DNA of 29,160 bases from a virus: the IMG/VR virus record IMGVR_UViG_3300046000_006350, positions 1 through 29,160 of that record. One strand, written 5' to 3'. A program made the translations under genes and the position numbers. Positions within the stretch are counted from its first letter, which is position 1; every line of letters begins with the position of its first letter. Shown here one piece after another: positions 6,619 to 15,200 of the stretch. The notes beneath the pieces are model-generated. The model worked only from the letters and a program-made list of their open reading frames with translations, was not told the origin of the DNA and made no database searches.

Positions 6619-7111
6619 TAGGTGTTATTTCAATCCATTGCCATGCGATAAAGTCAAATTTATATTGGCCTTCCGGCTTTACAGGAGCATCTTTCCAGTT
6701 GTTGTCTAAACCACACCAGAAAGTAAAGATACCTGCATCTAATTTAACTTGATCAGGTTCTGGGCGTGGTATTGGAGGAACCATTGCACAAGTAGCTTCA
6801 TCCAGAGTCCATGCTGACCAATTTTCCGCTTGTGGATGAACACTAATACGATTTCTAGCAGCTTGTTGCTTGGCTGCTTTTTCTTCTGCAGTCATATCGC
6901 GCTTATGCCACACATCTGTCCATACCCCATTTACCTTTTCGTAGGTAGGCTCTTCTGCTGCCATTAATTCATAGACACCCAATGCTGGTATCTCGACCCG
7001 GGTAAAAGCCTCCCAGTGGGTAGGTATTGTACCAAATGCTTGAATGAGATTTTCCTCAAGTGCAGGGTGATTTTTTGTTACCCCGTTTTCTATTTCAATA
7101 TAAAGATTCAT
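6614..7111 (-). CDS. Conserved 165-residue protein after the adhesin, possible fibre chaperone
   Basis: A 165-residue protein beginning MNLYIEIENGVTKNHPALEENL, with a WEAFTRVEIPALGVYE segment (33-48), EPTYEKVNGVWTDVWHKRDMTAEEKAAKQQAARN (54-87) and a Trp-rich C-terminus (W98, W101, W132, W139, W158). From memory this family recurs beside fibre genes in T4-like marine phages. The layout (short beta head, 'DGVWTDVW..RDMTxEEK' middle, helix rich in Ala/Gln/Lys) recalls tail-fibre assembly proteins, which sit directly after the fibre they fold. Here the ATG follows the adhesin stop with no gap, with AGGAGAT as ribosome site. A chaperone or adhesin-partner role is inference; no catalytic motif is visible. 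Confidence 0.65.
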   Translation of the reverse strand: MNLYIEIENGVTKNHPALEENLIQAFGTIPTHWEAFTRVEIPALGVYELMAAEEPTYEKVNGVWTDVWHKRDMTAEEKAAKQQAARNRISVHPQAENWSAWTLDEATCAMVPPIPRPEPDQVKLDAGIFTFWCGLDNNWKDAPVKPEGQYKFDFIAWQWIEITPS

Positions 7112-8512
7112 TTATAGATCTCCTGTATTGGTTGATGGAAACACCCTAGTATTTCCAGGCCAAATAATACGCACACCACCAGCAGCACCTGCACGTCCAG
7201 TGCCTGCACTTCCAGCGCCAAGACCTGCACCGCCGCCCGGAACTCCTCCGGTACCACCTAATCTACCACAACCGGATCCACCATTACCACCACCTGAACC
7301 ACCTTGACCACCAACACCACCGGTACTTACGATAGTACCGCTTGCGCCCTGACCTAGTAAACCTGTACCCCCGCCACCACCACCACCCAATGTAGTTGTA
7401 CCAGCAGCGCCGCCAGCACCGGCGCCGCCTGTGCCGCTAGTACCTGCGCCGGGGCCACTTGAACCTTGACCACCGGTACCACTGTAGCCTGCCGCTCCGC
7501 CGCCACCGGCTCCAGTGCTATTGCCAGAACAGCCATTACCTCCGCCAGCATTAAATGAAGCAGTTCCGTTTTGGGTGTAGTTAGGCCCATTATTGCCAAA
7601 CGCTCTTAGTACACACTCATTTATAAATGAACTTGCTACTGCCGCTGTTGGACATTGACCTTTACCACCTGCAAGACCACCACGGCCAACTACAACTGCA
7701 TACGAAGTACCCGGGGTAACAGCTTGATTGTTACGGTACGACAAACCTCCTCCGCCCCCACCTGCACCCCTAAATCCTGCGCACTCACAATAATCGCCCT
7801 TCCAACCCGCTCCGCCACCGCCACCAATAGCAACAGCGGAAACTGAAGTTACACCCGTTGGCGCAACCCATGTAAATGATCCTGCACTTGTGAAGGCTTG
7901 CTGTCCAGTTACTGCGGTTGTCGTAATACTATCGCTCGAAGCACTGGCAGAGCCTGTACCTGCAGAATTAGTAGCTGTAACAGTAAATGTATAGCTTGTT
8001 GAAGGAGCAAGACCGGACACAGTAATAGTTCCAGAGCCGGCTTGACTTAATGTACCAGTAATACCGCTTGGTGAAGATGTTGCGGTATATTGAGTAATTG
8101 TTGCTCCCCCGTTGCTTGCAGGTGCTGTAAAGGCAACAGTAGCTGTTGAAGAGCCTGTAGCTGTTGCTGCACCAATTGTTGGCGCTCCTGGAACTATTGC
8201 TGCTACAGCGCTTGTTGCATTTGAATTAGCAGAGACTGCAGCTACAACGTTAGTAGCAGTTACAACACATCGAATAGCACTACCGGCATCAGCATTTACT
8301 AATACGTATGTACTGGATGTAGCGCTGCCAATATTGGAACCTGCCCGCTGCCACTGGTATGTAAATGTAGGAGTTGGCGCACCTGTCCAAGTACCGTTGG
8401 TAGTACTTAAAGTTTGTCCAACTGTAGCAGTACCGGATACAACTGGCGCAACTGTGTTAATGGGGGCTGAGCTGTAGGTGCCCCCGGCAATCATTGATAA
8501 TATTCCTGACAT
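7112..8512 (-). CDS. Ig/Fn3/polyglycine adhesin-like tail protein
   Basis: A 466-residue protein. A short head (MSGILSMIAGGTY) is followed by an Ig-like domain at about 18-106 (PVVSGTATVGQTLSTTNGTW...YQWQRAG), an Fn3 domain at about 109-200 (PGAPTIGAATATGSSTATV...YTFTVTATNSAGTG), and a glycine-rich domain at about 203-452 that opens FTSAGSFTWVAPTGVTSVSAV and closes GGVRIIWPG. The long Gly runs with little else match the polyglycine-II sandwich type of phage adhesins (T-even gp38 and relatives); the opening and closing strands are typical of marine Gly-rich fibre tips. Six Cys (242, 244, 287, 300, 328, 415) all lie in the Gly-rich part, unusual for a virion protein. GC is locally raised because of Gly codons. 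This is the best candidate for the receptor-binding adhesin in the window. There is an AGGA 11 bases before the ATG. Confidence 0.8.
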   Translation of the reverse strand: MSGILSMIAGGTYSSAPINTVAPVVSGTATVGQTLSTTNGTWTGAPTPTFTYQWQRAGSNIGSATSSTYVLVNADAGSAIRCVVTATNVVAAVSANSNATSAVAAIVPGAPTIGAATATGSSTATVAFTAPASNGGATITQYTATSSPSGITGTLSQAGSGTITVSGLAPSTSYTFTVTATNSAGTGSASASSDSITTTAVTGQQAFTSAGSFTWVAPTGVTSVSAVAIGGGGGAGWKGDYCECAGFRGAGGGGGGLSYRNNQAVTPGTSYAVVVGRGGLAGGKGQCPTAAVASSFINECVLRAFGNNGPNYTQNGTASFNAGGGNGCSGNSTGAGGGGAAGYSGTGGQGSSGPGAGTSGTGGAGAGGAAGTTTLGGGGGGGTGLLGQGASGTIVSTGGVGGQGGSGGGNGGSGCGRLGGTGGVPGGGAGLGAGSAGTGRAGAAGGVRIIWPGNTRVFPSTNTGDL

Positions 8513-8513
8513 A

Positions 8514-8945
8514 TTAGGTCAATCCTGTACCAGTAATAATCCAAGAGGTGGATGTTATTTTTAATGCATTTGCAAGACCGTATTGGGCAAGCGATCTATT
8601 TCCAGTAGTACCCTGACCTCCAAGATACATTGTATCTGAGGCTATAGCAATTGTTACTACCTGGGAGGTCATATTGGCAAATGCAATCACAGTACCAATT
8701 GGGTATGCAACCGATGCATTTGCCGCAATTGTAAATGTTCTTGCATTAGCATCAGATGCTGGGTGAAAAATAACTTTTCCGGCATCCGCTAAAACTGTGG
8801 TGTACGCAGCCGATTGGCTGTTTTGTGGTACGTTCAAAAAACCTACTGCATTTGTACCATCAACTGTGGTACTCGTACCCATTGTTATTGATGTTAAATT
8901 TCTTGAATCATCAATGACGGTTGTTCCGCCTACTTTAATTGCCAT
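8514..8945 (-). CDS. Short fibre protein: head plus the shared C-terminal module
   Basis: A 143-residue protein. The head MAIKVGGTTVIDDSRNLTSI is a recurrent N-terminus on marine phage fibre proteins. From residue 34 on it consists only of the C-terminal module shared with the genes at 1736-3130 and 8981-10144: GFLNVPQNSQSAAYT, then DAGKVIFHP, a TFTIAANASVAYPIGTVIAF strand pair, MYLGGQGTTGNRSLAQYG, and a final STSWIITGTGLT. It is thus a minimal fibre. AAGGAACGAAG precedes the ATG, and a weak late-promoter variant (CATAAATA) lies 33 bases upstream. It may trimerise and bind at a fibre tip; role inferred from modules. Confidence 0.7.
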   Translation of the reverse strand: MAIKVGGTTVIDDSRNLTSITMGTSTTVDGTNAVGFLNVPQNSQSAAYTTVLADAGKVIFHPASDANARTFTIAANASVAYPIGTVIAFANMTSQVVTIAIASDTMYLGGQGTTGNRSLAQYGLANALKITSTSWIITGTGLT

Positions 8946-8977
8946 CTTCGTTCCTTATTATTGTTAACTCGGCTTTA

Positions 8978-8985
8978 TATTTATG
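8978..8985 (-). promoter_or_regulatory. Late-promoter variant CATAAATA
   Basis: One mismatch to TATAAATA, 33 bases before ATG 8945. It overlaps the TAA stop of the upstream gene. The spacing matches the exact promoters in this window. Confidence 0.4.
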
Positions 8986-10144
8986 TTATACTACCAGATA
9001 CTAGTGCAACAGTAGATGTAATAAACACTATGGTTGCAATCCCTCGGGTAGAAAGATCGAATGTATTTACATCGGTATCAAATCCGCTCTTATAAACAGT
9101 GGTAATTGCTTGTACGTTACAGGTAATTGTGCTAGAGGTATTGTTAAATATTGAAAACGCATCACCAGCAGCAAAAACACCTGCTGTAAGAGAAATATTT
9201 CCCCCTGATCCTAGAATAAGTATTTTTCCTGCATCACTTGCGACAGGATTATATATAGATGTTATACTGCTAGAAGCCGGTATATTTTTGTACCCGATAG
9301 GATTCGTACCGTCTGCAGTACATGAAATAAGATTACCAGAAGCTGGAACCCCGAGTGCAGGGGCTACTAAAGTAACATTACTTAAAGTACCAGAAGCATT
9401 TGTTAAATTTAAGTATGAAGGGGTACCAACGTTAGGTGTAACTAAAGTAAGATTAGTTACTGTTCCGGTTGCGTTAGTTAAAACAATAGCAGATGGGGTA
9501 CCAAGAGCTGGGGTTGTTAGAGTAGGGCTGGTTAAGGTCTTATTAGTTAAAGTCTGGGTACCATCTAAAGTAACAGCTGTACCCCCGCTACCCCCTATCG
9601 TTGCAAATACATCCCAAGTATTACCTGAGTATACCATTTGTACACTGGCACCATCAATATCCAATACTAAATCTTCTGCTGCATTTTCAATAGTTGAACC
9701 ATTTCTGGCAACTGTTACAGCGTTAGCACCAAAGACTCCAAATGAATCTGCTATCACCACTTGATTGCCTACTACAGGTGAAGCAGGAAGGGTGATAGTG
9801 AATGCACCAGGAGCAGTATTAGCAAGAACACCTTCGTTATTATTAATAGTATAGTTTGCAGATTTAACCACATAAGACAAACCACTGGCTGGTAACGATG
9901 TACTTGCCCACACATTACCATTACTGGTTAATACATTACCACTGGAGCCAACTGCATATGTAATAGAGTTAATTGCAGACACCAGGTTAGCATTGGCTGT
10001 CGTACTTAAATTAGACAGAACTCCTAACGTAATATTAATGTTAGAAAAGTTATTGTCCACTTCCGAATTAGTCAGAGGCGTACCTTTTACAGTAGACCCT
10101 GGACTAGAGATCGAATTAGCGGTTCTTAAGAGTATCGTTGCCAT
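8981..10144 (-). CDS. Tail-fibre-like structural protein with GTPS repeats
   Basis: A 387-residue protein. The head MATILLRTANSISSPGSTVKGTPLTNSEVDNNFSNIN is a common fibre N-terminus. Residues 90-185 hold a beta module (YVVKSANYTINNNEG, GSTIENAAEDLVLDIDGASV, VYSGNTWDVF). Residues 197-275 carry three to four TLxxPxLGTPSxxxLTNATGT repeats, related to those in the gene at 1-1133. Residues 280-387 are a diverged copy of the shared C-terminal module (IGYKNIPASSSITSIYNP...DAGKILIL...STRGIATIVFI). TAAGGT lies before the ATG, with an AATAAATA variant promoter 28 bases upstream. It is the first fibre gene after the baseplate block, likely a structural fibre subunit. Confidence 0.75.
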   Translation of the reverse strand: MATILLRTANSISSPGSTVKGTPLTNSEVDNNFSNINITLGVLSNLSTTANANLVSAINSITYAVGSSGNVLTSNGNVWASTSLPASGLSYVVKSANYTINNNEGVLANTAPGAFTITLPASPVVGNQVVIADSFGVFGANAVTVARNGSTIENAAEDLVLDIDGASVQMVYSGNTWDVFATIGGSGGTAVTLDGTQTLTNKTLTSPTLTTPALGTPSAIVLTNATGTVTNLTLVTPNVGTPSYLNLTNASGTLSNVTLVAPALGVPASGNLISCTADGTNPIGYKNIPASSSITSIYNPVASDAGKILILGSGGNISLTAGVFAAGDAFSIFNNTSSTITCNVQAITTVYKSGFDTDVNTFDLSTRGIATIVFITSTVALVSGSIT

Positions 10145-10171
10145 GTAATTACCTTACAGTATTCTTTTGAA

Positions 10172-10179
10172 TATTTATT
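10172..10179 (-). promoter_or_regulatory. Late-promoter variant AATAAATA
   Basis: One mismatch to TATAAATA, 28 bases before ATG 10144. A second variant (GATAAATA, 10183-10190) lies just upstream over the stop codon of the previous gene. Both are weaker than the exact copies elsewhere. Confidence 0.35.
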
Positions 10180-10181
10180 GT

Positions 10182-10427
10182 TTATTTATCTGTCTTAGAT
10201 TGACTGATTAAAATACGAAGCATATCTTTAAGCTCACCAAGTTCATTCTTCATATTAGACATTTCTTTTTCTAAGCTCTCAGTAGAATTAGCCGACTTTT
10301 GAGCTAATGTTCTCTGGTTAATATAGTTCTGTCTAGATACTTGATCTACCACTAATATAGCTTTAGAATTAGGATCCCTATACAGAGTAGGATGATCCTT
10401 TACTTTAAGTACTTGTTTATTAATCAT
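10182..10427 (-). CDS. Small phage protein with C-terminal coiled coil
   Basis: An 81-residue protein. The first half (VKDHPTLYRDPNSKAILVVDQVSRQNYINQR) follows a pattern I know from small proteins located after the large tail gene in T4-like cyanophages: a 'HPxLxRDxxSKAIL..D...YxxY..QR' core. The second half (ESLEKEMSNMKNELGELKDMLRILI) is a clear amphipathic coiled coil. Its start overlaps the upstream stop by four bases (ATGA) and lacks a strong ribosome site, so translation depends on coupling. It may be a virion connector or assembly helper; no function is established that I can name. Confidence 0.65.
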   Translation of the reverse strand: MINKQVLKVKDHPTLYRDPNSKAILVVDQVSRQNYINQRTLAQKSANSTESLEKEMSNMKNELGELKDMLRILISQSKTDK

Positions 10428-12259
10428 TCTAGAGCAATAATTCTAAGATCTTTAACCTTTGGATAAGCGGCAATACTGGTAGATTTAAGCACTACTTTAA
10501 TTACAAACGCATTAAATGAGGCTAAACTATCTACAAGTTTTTCTATATCAACAAACTGACTATCAACAGTATTTTTAATAGTAGGTAAAGACAATTGGGT
10601 ATATTCTTTAGTATCAAAACTGATTGCTTCACTACCATTTTGCAATTTATAATATACCTCTACGTCTGCTCCTGCTGGCTTAGATACTGCAAACCGTACT
10701 AATAAACTAGTGGCAGGTGTTGCAAGTTCAATTTTCCTAGTTACATAATTTGCACGAGTACTACTTCCTGAAGCAGCCTCATCAGAAACATACATTGGTC
10801 TGTATACAATACTGGTTACATTACCTGAAGGATTGGCATTAGAGACTGGTATACTAAAAGATGCACCCTCATTAGATACTGCCGTCAACCGGAATGTACC
10901 GTTGTTTGTGACTGCACCAGAAGTGGTAATGGTAACAAAGGCCCCTGGTACCATGGTCTTTACGTTTGCTTTTTCTAACGCACCACCTATTGTTACATTA
11001 CCCGTACCATTAAATGAAATAAGGGTATTAGCATCAGCAATAGTAACTAGGTCTGGACTTAAGTTATTTGCAGAAGAAGGAGAATTAATATCAGGAGTTA
11101 TAAACAATGCACTTGAGAAAGGAAGATCAATTGTTGGGGATACAAAACCATCGCTGGTTTTTAATTCTAATCTGTAAACAAAACTTTCTGCTCCAGCCAT
11201 TGAAATAGAAGCATTTTGACTATCTACTAATAATCTTTCGGTATTAAAGTAAATAGTATCTGGATTAAAAGATTCAAAACTACTGACCGTAAAAGATGTA
11301 TCGGTAGTTTTTAATTTATGATTAACAGTTGTTCTTGGGGGTGTAGCGGTGCTAATTGCTGGATAGATAGCAGAAAATTTACGTGGTGTTGTAGCTGTAA
11401 TGCCTCCTCCGCCAAATCTACCGCTTGTAATATTACCTGTTATATAAGAGTTAGCTGCAATTGTAACCGTATAACCATTAGCAACCACATTACTTACCGA
11501 TAGATATGTGTTTGCTAGTAACAGTGTAGGTATGTTGCTAATAGATACTGTGTTACCTGATGTATTAGCTTCATATGCAAAATGTCCAGGTATACCATCG
11601 TACTTAACAACTGAACCACTTACAAACCCGTGGTTTTTATGATACACTCTTAAAATAGATTGACCATTAAACGCTTGAAAGGGATTATTTTCAAGCAAAG
11701 CCAGGGTAGGCTGTTTAAGAGAATTTTTAGAAATGATTAAATCAACTGTAGCTGCCTGCGAAGTAACGTTGGCCCGATATATTTTAAACTTTACATCGCG
11801 AGTCTGGTCTACTGTCCAATTAACTCCATTAGTAGACATGAGCATAACCCCTGAATAGGGTTGCTTAAAGATAGTAGAGCCTGTTGAATTATCTTCACCC
11901 CCTAGTTGTCCAACATATACCTTGTGTTTTTTGCTATCAGAGGATAAAGCAAAACAGTATTGTCCAGACTCTAAATTTATAGGTACAGGAAATGTAAAGC
12001 TAGTAGCTACGGCTGCGTTTGCAGACGTGTTAATATTATCTGAATCAACTACAACTATTGAGTTAGGTAGAATAGATGAACTGGGAATACCATTTTCAAG
12101 TTTTCTTACGGAAAGTTCCACAGGTAGTTTATCATGTTTTTCACTAAAAAACAAATCAATTTTAGTAAGAAGTAAGTTTCTGTCGACAAAAAAGGATTGA
12201 GCCAGAGTGTCTGAGTACCCGCTTACTCCTGTTCCACCATCTGCATTTAGACTAGGCAT
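10424..12259 (-). CDS. Baseplate/tail structural protein, distal half of the DUF4815-type protein
   Basis: A 611-residue protein. Residues 14-165 (YSDTLAQSFFVDRNLLLTKIDLFF..., then VELSVRKLENGIPSSSILP, QPYSGVMLMSTNGVNWTVDQTRDVKFKIYRA) match a domain that, as I recall, lies in the C-terminal part of the large DUF4815 proteins of marine T4-like phages. The C-terminus (TRKIELATPATSLLVRFAV, VEVYYKL, NAFVIKVVLKSTSIAAYPKVKDLRIIAL) also fits that ending. The middle holds beta segments with YHKNHGFVSGSVVKYDGI. Here it is a separate gene, 30 bases after the 1658-residue DUF4815 gene, with AAGGAATATAA before its ATG. It probably assembles with that protein. Residues 1-13 (MPSLNADGGTGVS) look like a new N-terminus. 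Confidence 0.7.
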   Translation of the reverse strand: MPSLNADGGTGVSGYSDTLAQSFFVDRNLLLTKIDLFFSEKHDKLPVELSVRKLENGIPSSSILPNSIVVVDSDNINTSANAAVATSFTFPVPINLESGQYCFALSSDSKKHKVYVGQLGGEDNSTGSTIFKQPYSGVMLMSTNGVNWTVDQTRDVKFKIYRANVTSQAATVDLIISKNSLKQPTLALLENNPFQAFNGQSILRVYHKNHGFVSGSVVKYDGIPGHFAYEANTSGNTVSISNIPTLLLANTYLSVSNVVANGYTVTIAANSYITGNITSGRFGGGGITATTPRKFSAIYPAISTATPPRTTVNHKLKTTDTSFTVSSFESFNPDTIYFNTERLLVDSQNASISMAGAESFVYRLELKTSDGFVSPTIDLPFSSALFITPDINSPSSANNLSPDLVTIADANTLISFNGTGNVTIGGALEKANVKTMVPGAFVTITTSGAVTNNGTFRLTAVSNEGASFSIPVSNANPSGNVTSIVYRPMYVSDEAASGSSTRANYVTRKIELATPATSLLVRFAVSKPAGADVEVYYKLQNGSEAISFDTKEYTQLSLPTIKNTVDSQFVDIEKLVDSLASFNAFVIKVVLKSTSIAAYPKVKDLRIIALE

Positions 12260-12289
12260 TTATATTCCTTAATATATTTTTTTATTAAA

Positions 12290-15200
12290 TTAGTAATAAT
12301 CATAACTACTTGCAACTCCATTAGCTGCTAAAACATCCCAAGCACCGTTTCCTGATGCCCCATTTTCAATAATACTTAAGGTAATAGCTGCAGCATAATT
12401 TGAGATCGCTGTCTGTATTCCCGCGTCAGTATTAGGGAAAGAACCGTTTGCAATTCCAACTTCCCAGAACGATAGCATATCGGCAGTAGGTGTGCCAGCA
12501 TTAACAATTGATGCGACAGTTTCTTTCGTTGCTTCAAAAATAGGAACAACGGTTGTATTAAAATCAGCGCTTGTTACCGAGGCAACTCTTTCTGTAAAAC
12601 TATTTCCACTACCATCAGTAGCAGAGAGAATATTTGTTGCAGTAAGATAATTATCTACAGAAAGACCGTTTGGTAATACGTAACCAGGAACTGCTAGTGC
12701 AGAAGTAGGGTTAAGTATGGCGATTGCAGGGCCGGAATGAAAGCTAAATTGAGTTCCTCCATCATTCGCTGCCAGTTCCCTATTAAAATCATACCCTTCA
12801 GGAGTAGTAACTGCTGCCTGTTGGATAACAGTAAGAGAACTTCCTCTTTCTGCAGCATATGCTGCAACTGCATCTCTGTACTGCTCAGCCCGGTCAGAAG
12901 AGAATGTACTAAAGTCAGCAGCTGCCCCATCATTATACAGGGAAGATACTATTAACCAATCTAAAGCTCTAACGGGCGGTTTAGGGGGTTCTGGTGGTGA
13001 TTTATTATGGCTTAACAAGCCCTGACAAATATATGTATGTGCTTCATCAATAGTAATCTTAACAACTGGGCCAACTGTATGATCTTCAATACCGGTAATT
13101 ACTTTACCAGACAATACATCTCCTACCTTTGCATCTTTTGCAATTAACCAAGAGGAAGTAATTTCATTATAAAATTTATGTTCATAACTACCAATAAACT
13201 CTGTATCGTTAAATATAATTTTAATTCTAGGTACTTCTGGAATTATATTACAATAGGTAACAGGGTAAGTATTCCAAATTATTGTATCTTCATGTTGGGT
13301 ATAAACCAGATCACCTACATTTAAGTTTCCAGCTTCTTTCAAGGTACCATCTGCCATTAAAATTTTCATTTCAGGTGCGGGGCAGACCGGGGGTTGGTAA
13401 GGAGGATAAGGTGGTTGTGGACCAGGTCCCGGGTCGCCTCCTCCAGTATACACGTCCTCTACGTACACAGGAGCTGGAGTACTTGCTGGAGGTGGGGAAG
13501 ATGTATCTACAAAAACTACCGGTGGAGAATATACCACCCTCGGTGGTTCAGTATAGGAAATTGTACCGCTTGCTGTATATATAGCGTCAGCAAAAGATTC
13601 TTTATCACTACCATCAGTTGGGGAGTCGGTAAGTCTAAATTTAACTGAACCAGCAGGTATTCTAAGACTGTTTATATCTAAGTTATAGTTAAACGTACCT
13701 GTAACTGTACCTTTGTCATCCGTAATTATGTCAGCACTGGTGGAAAAGTAATCCCCTGTAAATGTAACATTGGAGGTAGTATTGGCACTTTTACAGTAAT
13801 CGGTAACATTATACTCATTAAAAAAGGCATACATTTTAGTATTAGGTTTAAGCTTTTTTGCTGTAAATCTAATCGATGCGCTACGTATGAATGGAAAGAC
13901 TGCATTGGTAGAACTACCTGTAGTGCTAGCATCTGTAATTACCACACCACCTTGTACCGCCTTTGCAGCATCTTTGTTTGACGGTGTGTACCAAAACTGC
14001 TTCCAAGATCCCCATACTGAACCATAGGTTGCCTCACCTACAGAATCTGGAATAAAAGTATCGTAGGCACCAGTATCATCTCTGTATATCAATGGTTTAT
14101 CTGATGTACTAAACCATGTATCACCTGGAGGGGAAAGAGTCATTGATCCTGTAAAAGTATAATTGTCATACGGGTTAATACTTTCGACTGAATCGGAAAA
14201 ATCATTAACAATATATGGTAGATCTTCATACTGTAACATTACAGTATTATTCTTTACTACATATCCGTTATTAGTTCTATTTGCTGTAGTAGGGGTTTGT
14301 TCAACTAATTTAAAATTATCTTGAATAAATGCAGGTTTTAATTCCCCACTGTCAAAATCCATGGAGATGTTATAATCTAAATTGCGTACATCACCAATAC
14401 CATGCCCTTTAAATGCTTCTACTACGAAACCATTTTTAAATCTATCTAATCCAAAACTATCTTTGACTGAAAATACCGCAGTATCTAATTCCAATAAAGA
14501 CAAGGTAGTATAGTACTCAAGATTTTTAATTCGGTTTTCTAGTTTACCAATATCTTTCATAGTATATCGTTTTTGGTCTATAGCATAAAAGATTGAGTCT
14601 CTATTAATATTAAACCCGTAGGCAGGATGCTCTACTACAAATAGTGGCATAGCCTCAGCAGGTATTAAAGGCTCTACAGGCTCAAGACTTGATATACCTT
14701 CTTTATACGTTATCTTACCGTCACTGGTAATAAAGATTTTATCGGTTCTAGGTAAATAATAAGAATAGTCAGTTTGAAAATCATTCGCATAATCTAAGAA
14801 TTCATTTCTTACTGCTCCGGTATTCTTAAAATTTACACCGTCGTTAGAAATTCTTGGTCTTAGATCAATAGAGTCTCTTAAAGAATAAACTATACCTTGA
14901 TCTTTAAAGGTAGGTATGGTATCATAATCTGGGTATGACTCAGCACTAAAATAATCCCCTGTACCATGCGTAAAGAAATCATAATTAATCTTTATAGGAC
15001 CTACTGGTGCAGGCTTACCGGGTTTCAATTTAACTTTAGATATACCATAATATGTAGAAGTTTGACCAGTTTCTAAGGTATAATTATCAGTAATATCAAT
15101 TGAATTACTTTCTAGATAGGACGTCCCGAAAGCATTAGCCGACATTCTTACGTTTGATAGTTCATAAGCATCAGCAACACCAAGAGAAATAACGGTTGCT

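Noticed and set aside
7354-7599. Alternate minus-strand frame of 81 codons within the adhesin
   Set aside because: It lies in the Gly-codon-rich part, where frames stay open because of base composition; its Val/Leu/Ala content is a frame-shifted reading of GGN codons.
9099-9764. Open frame of 221 codons on the plus strand
   Set aside because: It mirrors the fibre gene at 8981-10144; its GTPS repeats on the minus strand create the apparent plus-strand repeats. No start signal or family.
10424-12290. A frameshift that would rejoin the 611-residue protein with the DUF4815 protein
   Set aside because: The upstream gene ends with a complete C-terminal domain and TAA, then a 30-base gap with a clear AAGGA and ATG. 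This looks like a true gene start, not a sequencing frameshift.
13004-13384. A standard splicing intein
   Set aside because: The residue after the final Asn is Lys; the second nucleophile needed for splicing is missing, unless Ser at +2 acts in an unusual way. Reported as Hint/BIL-like instead.
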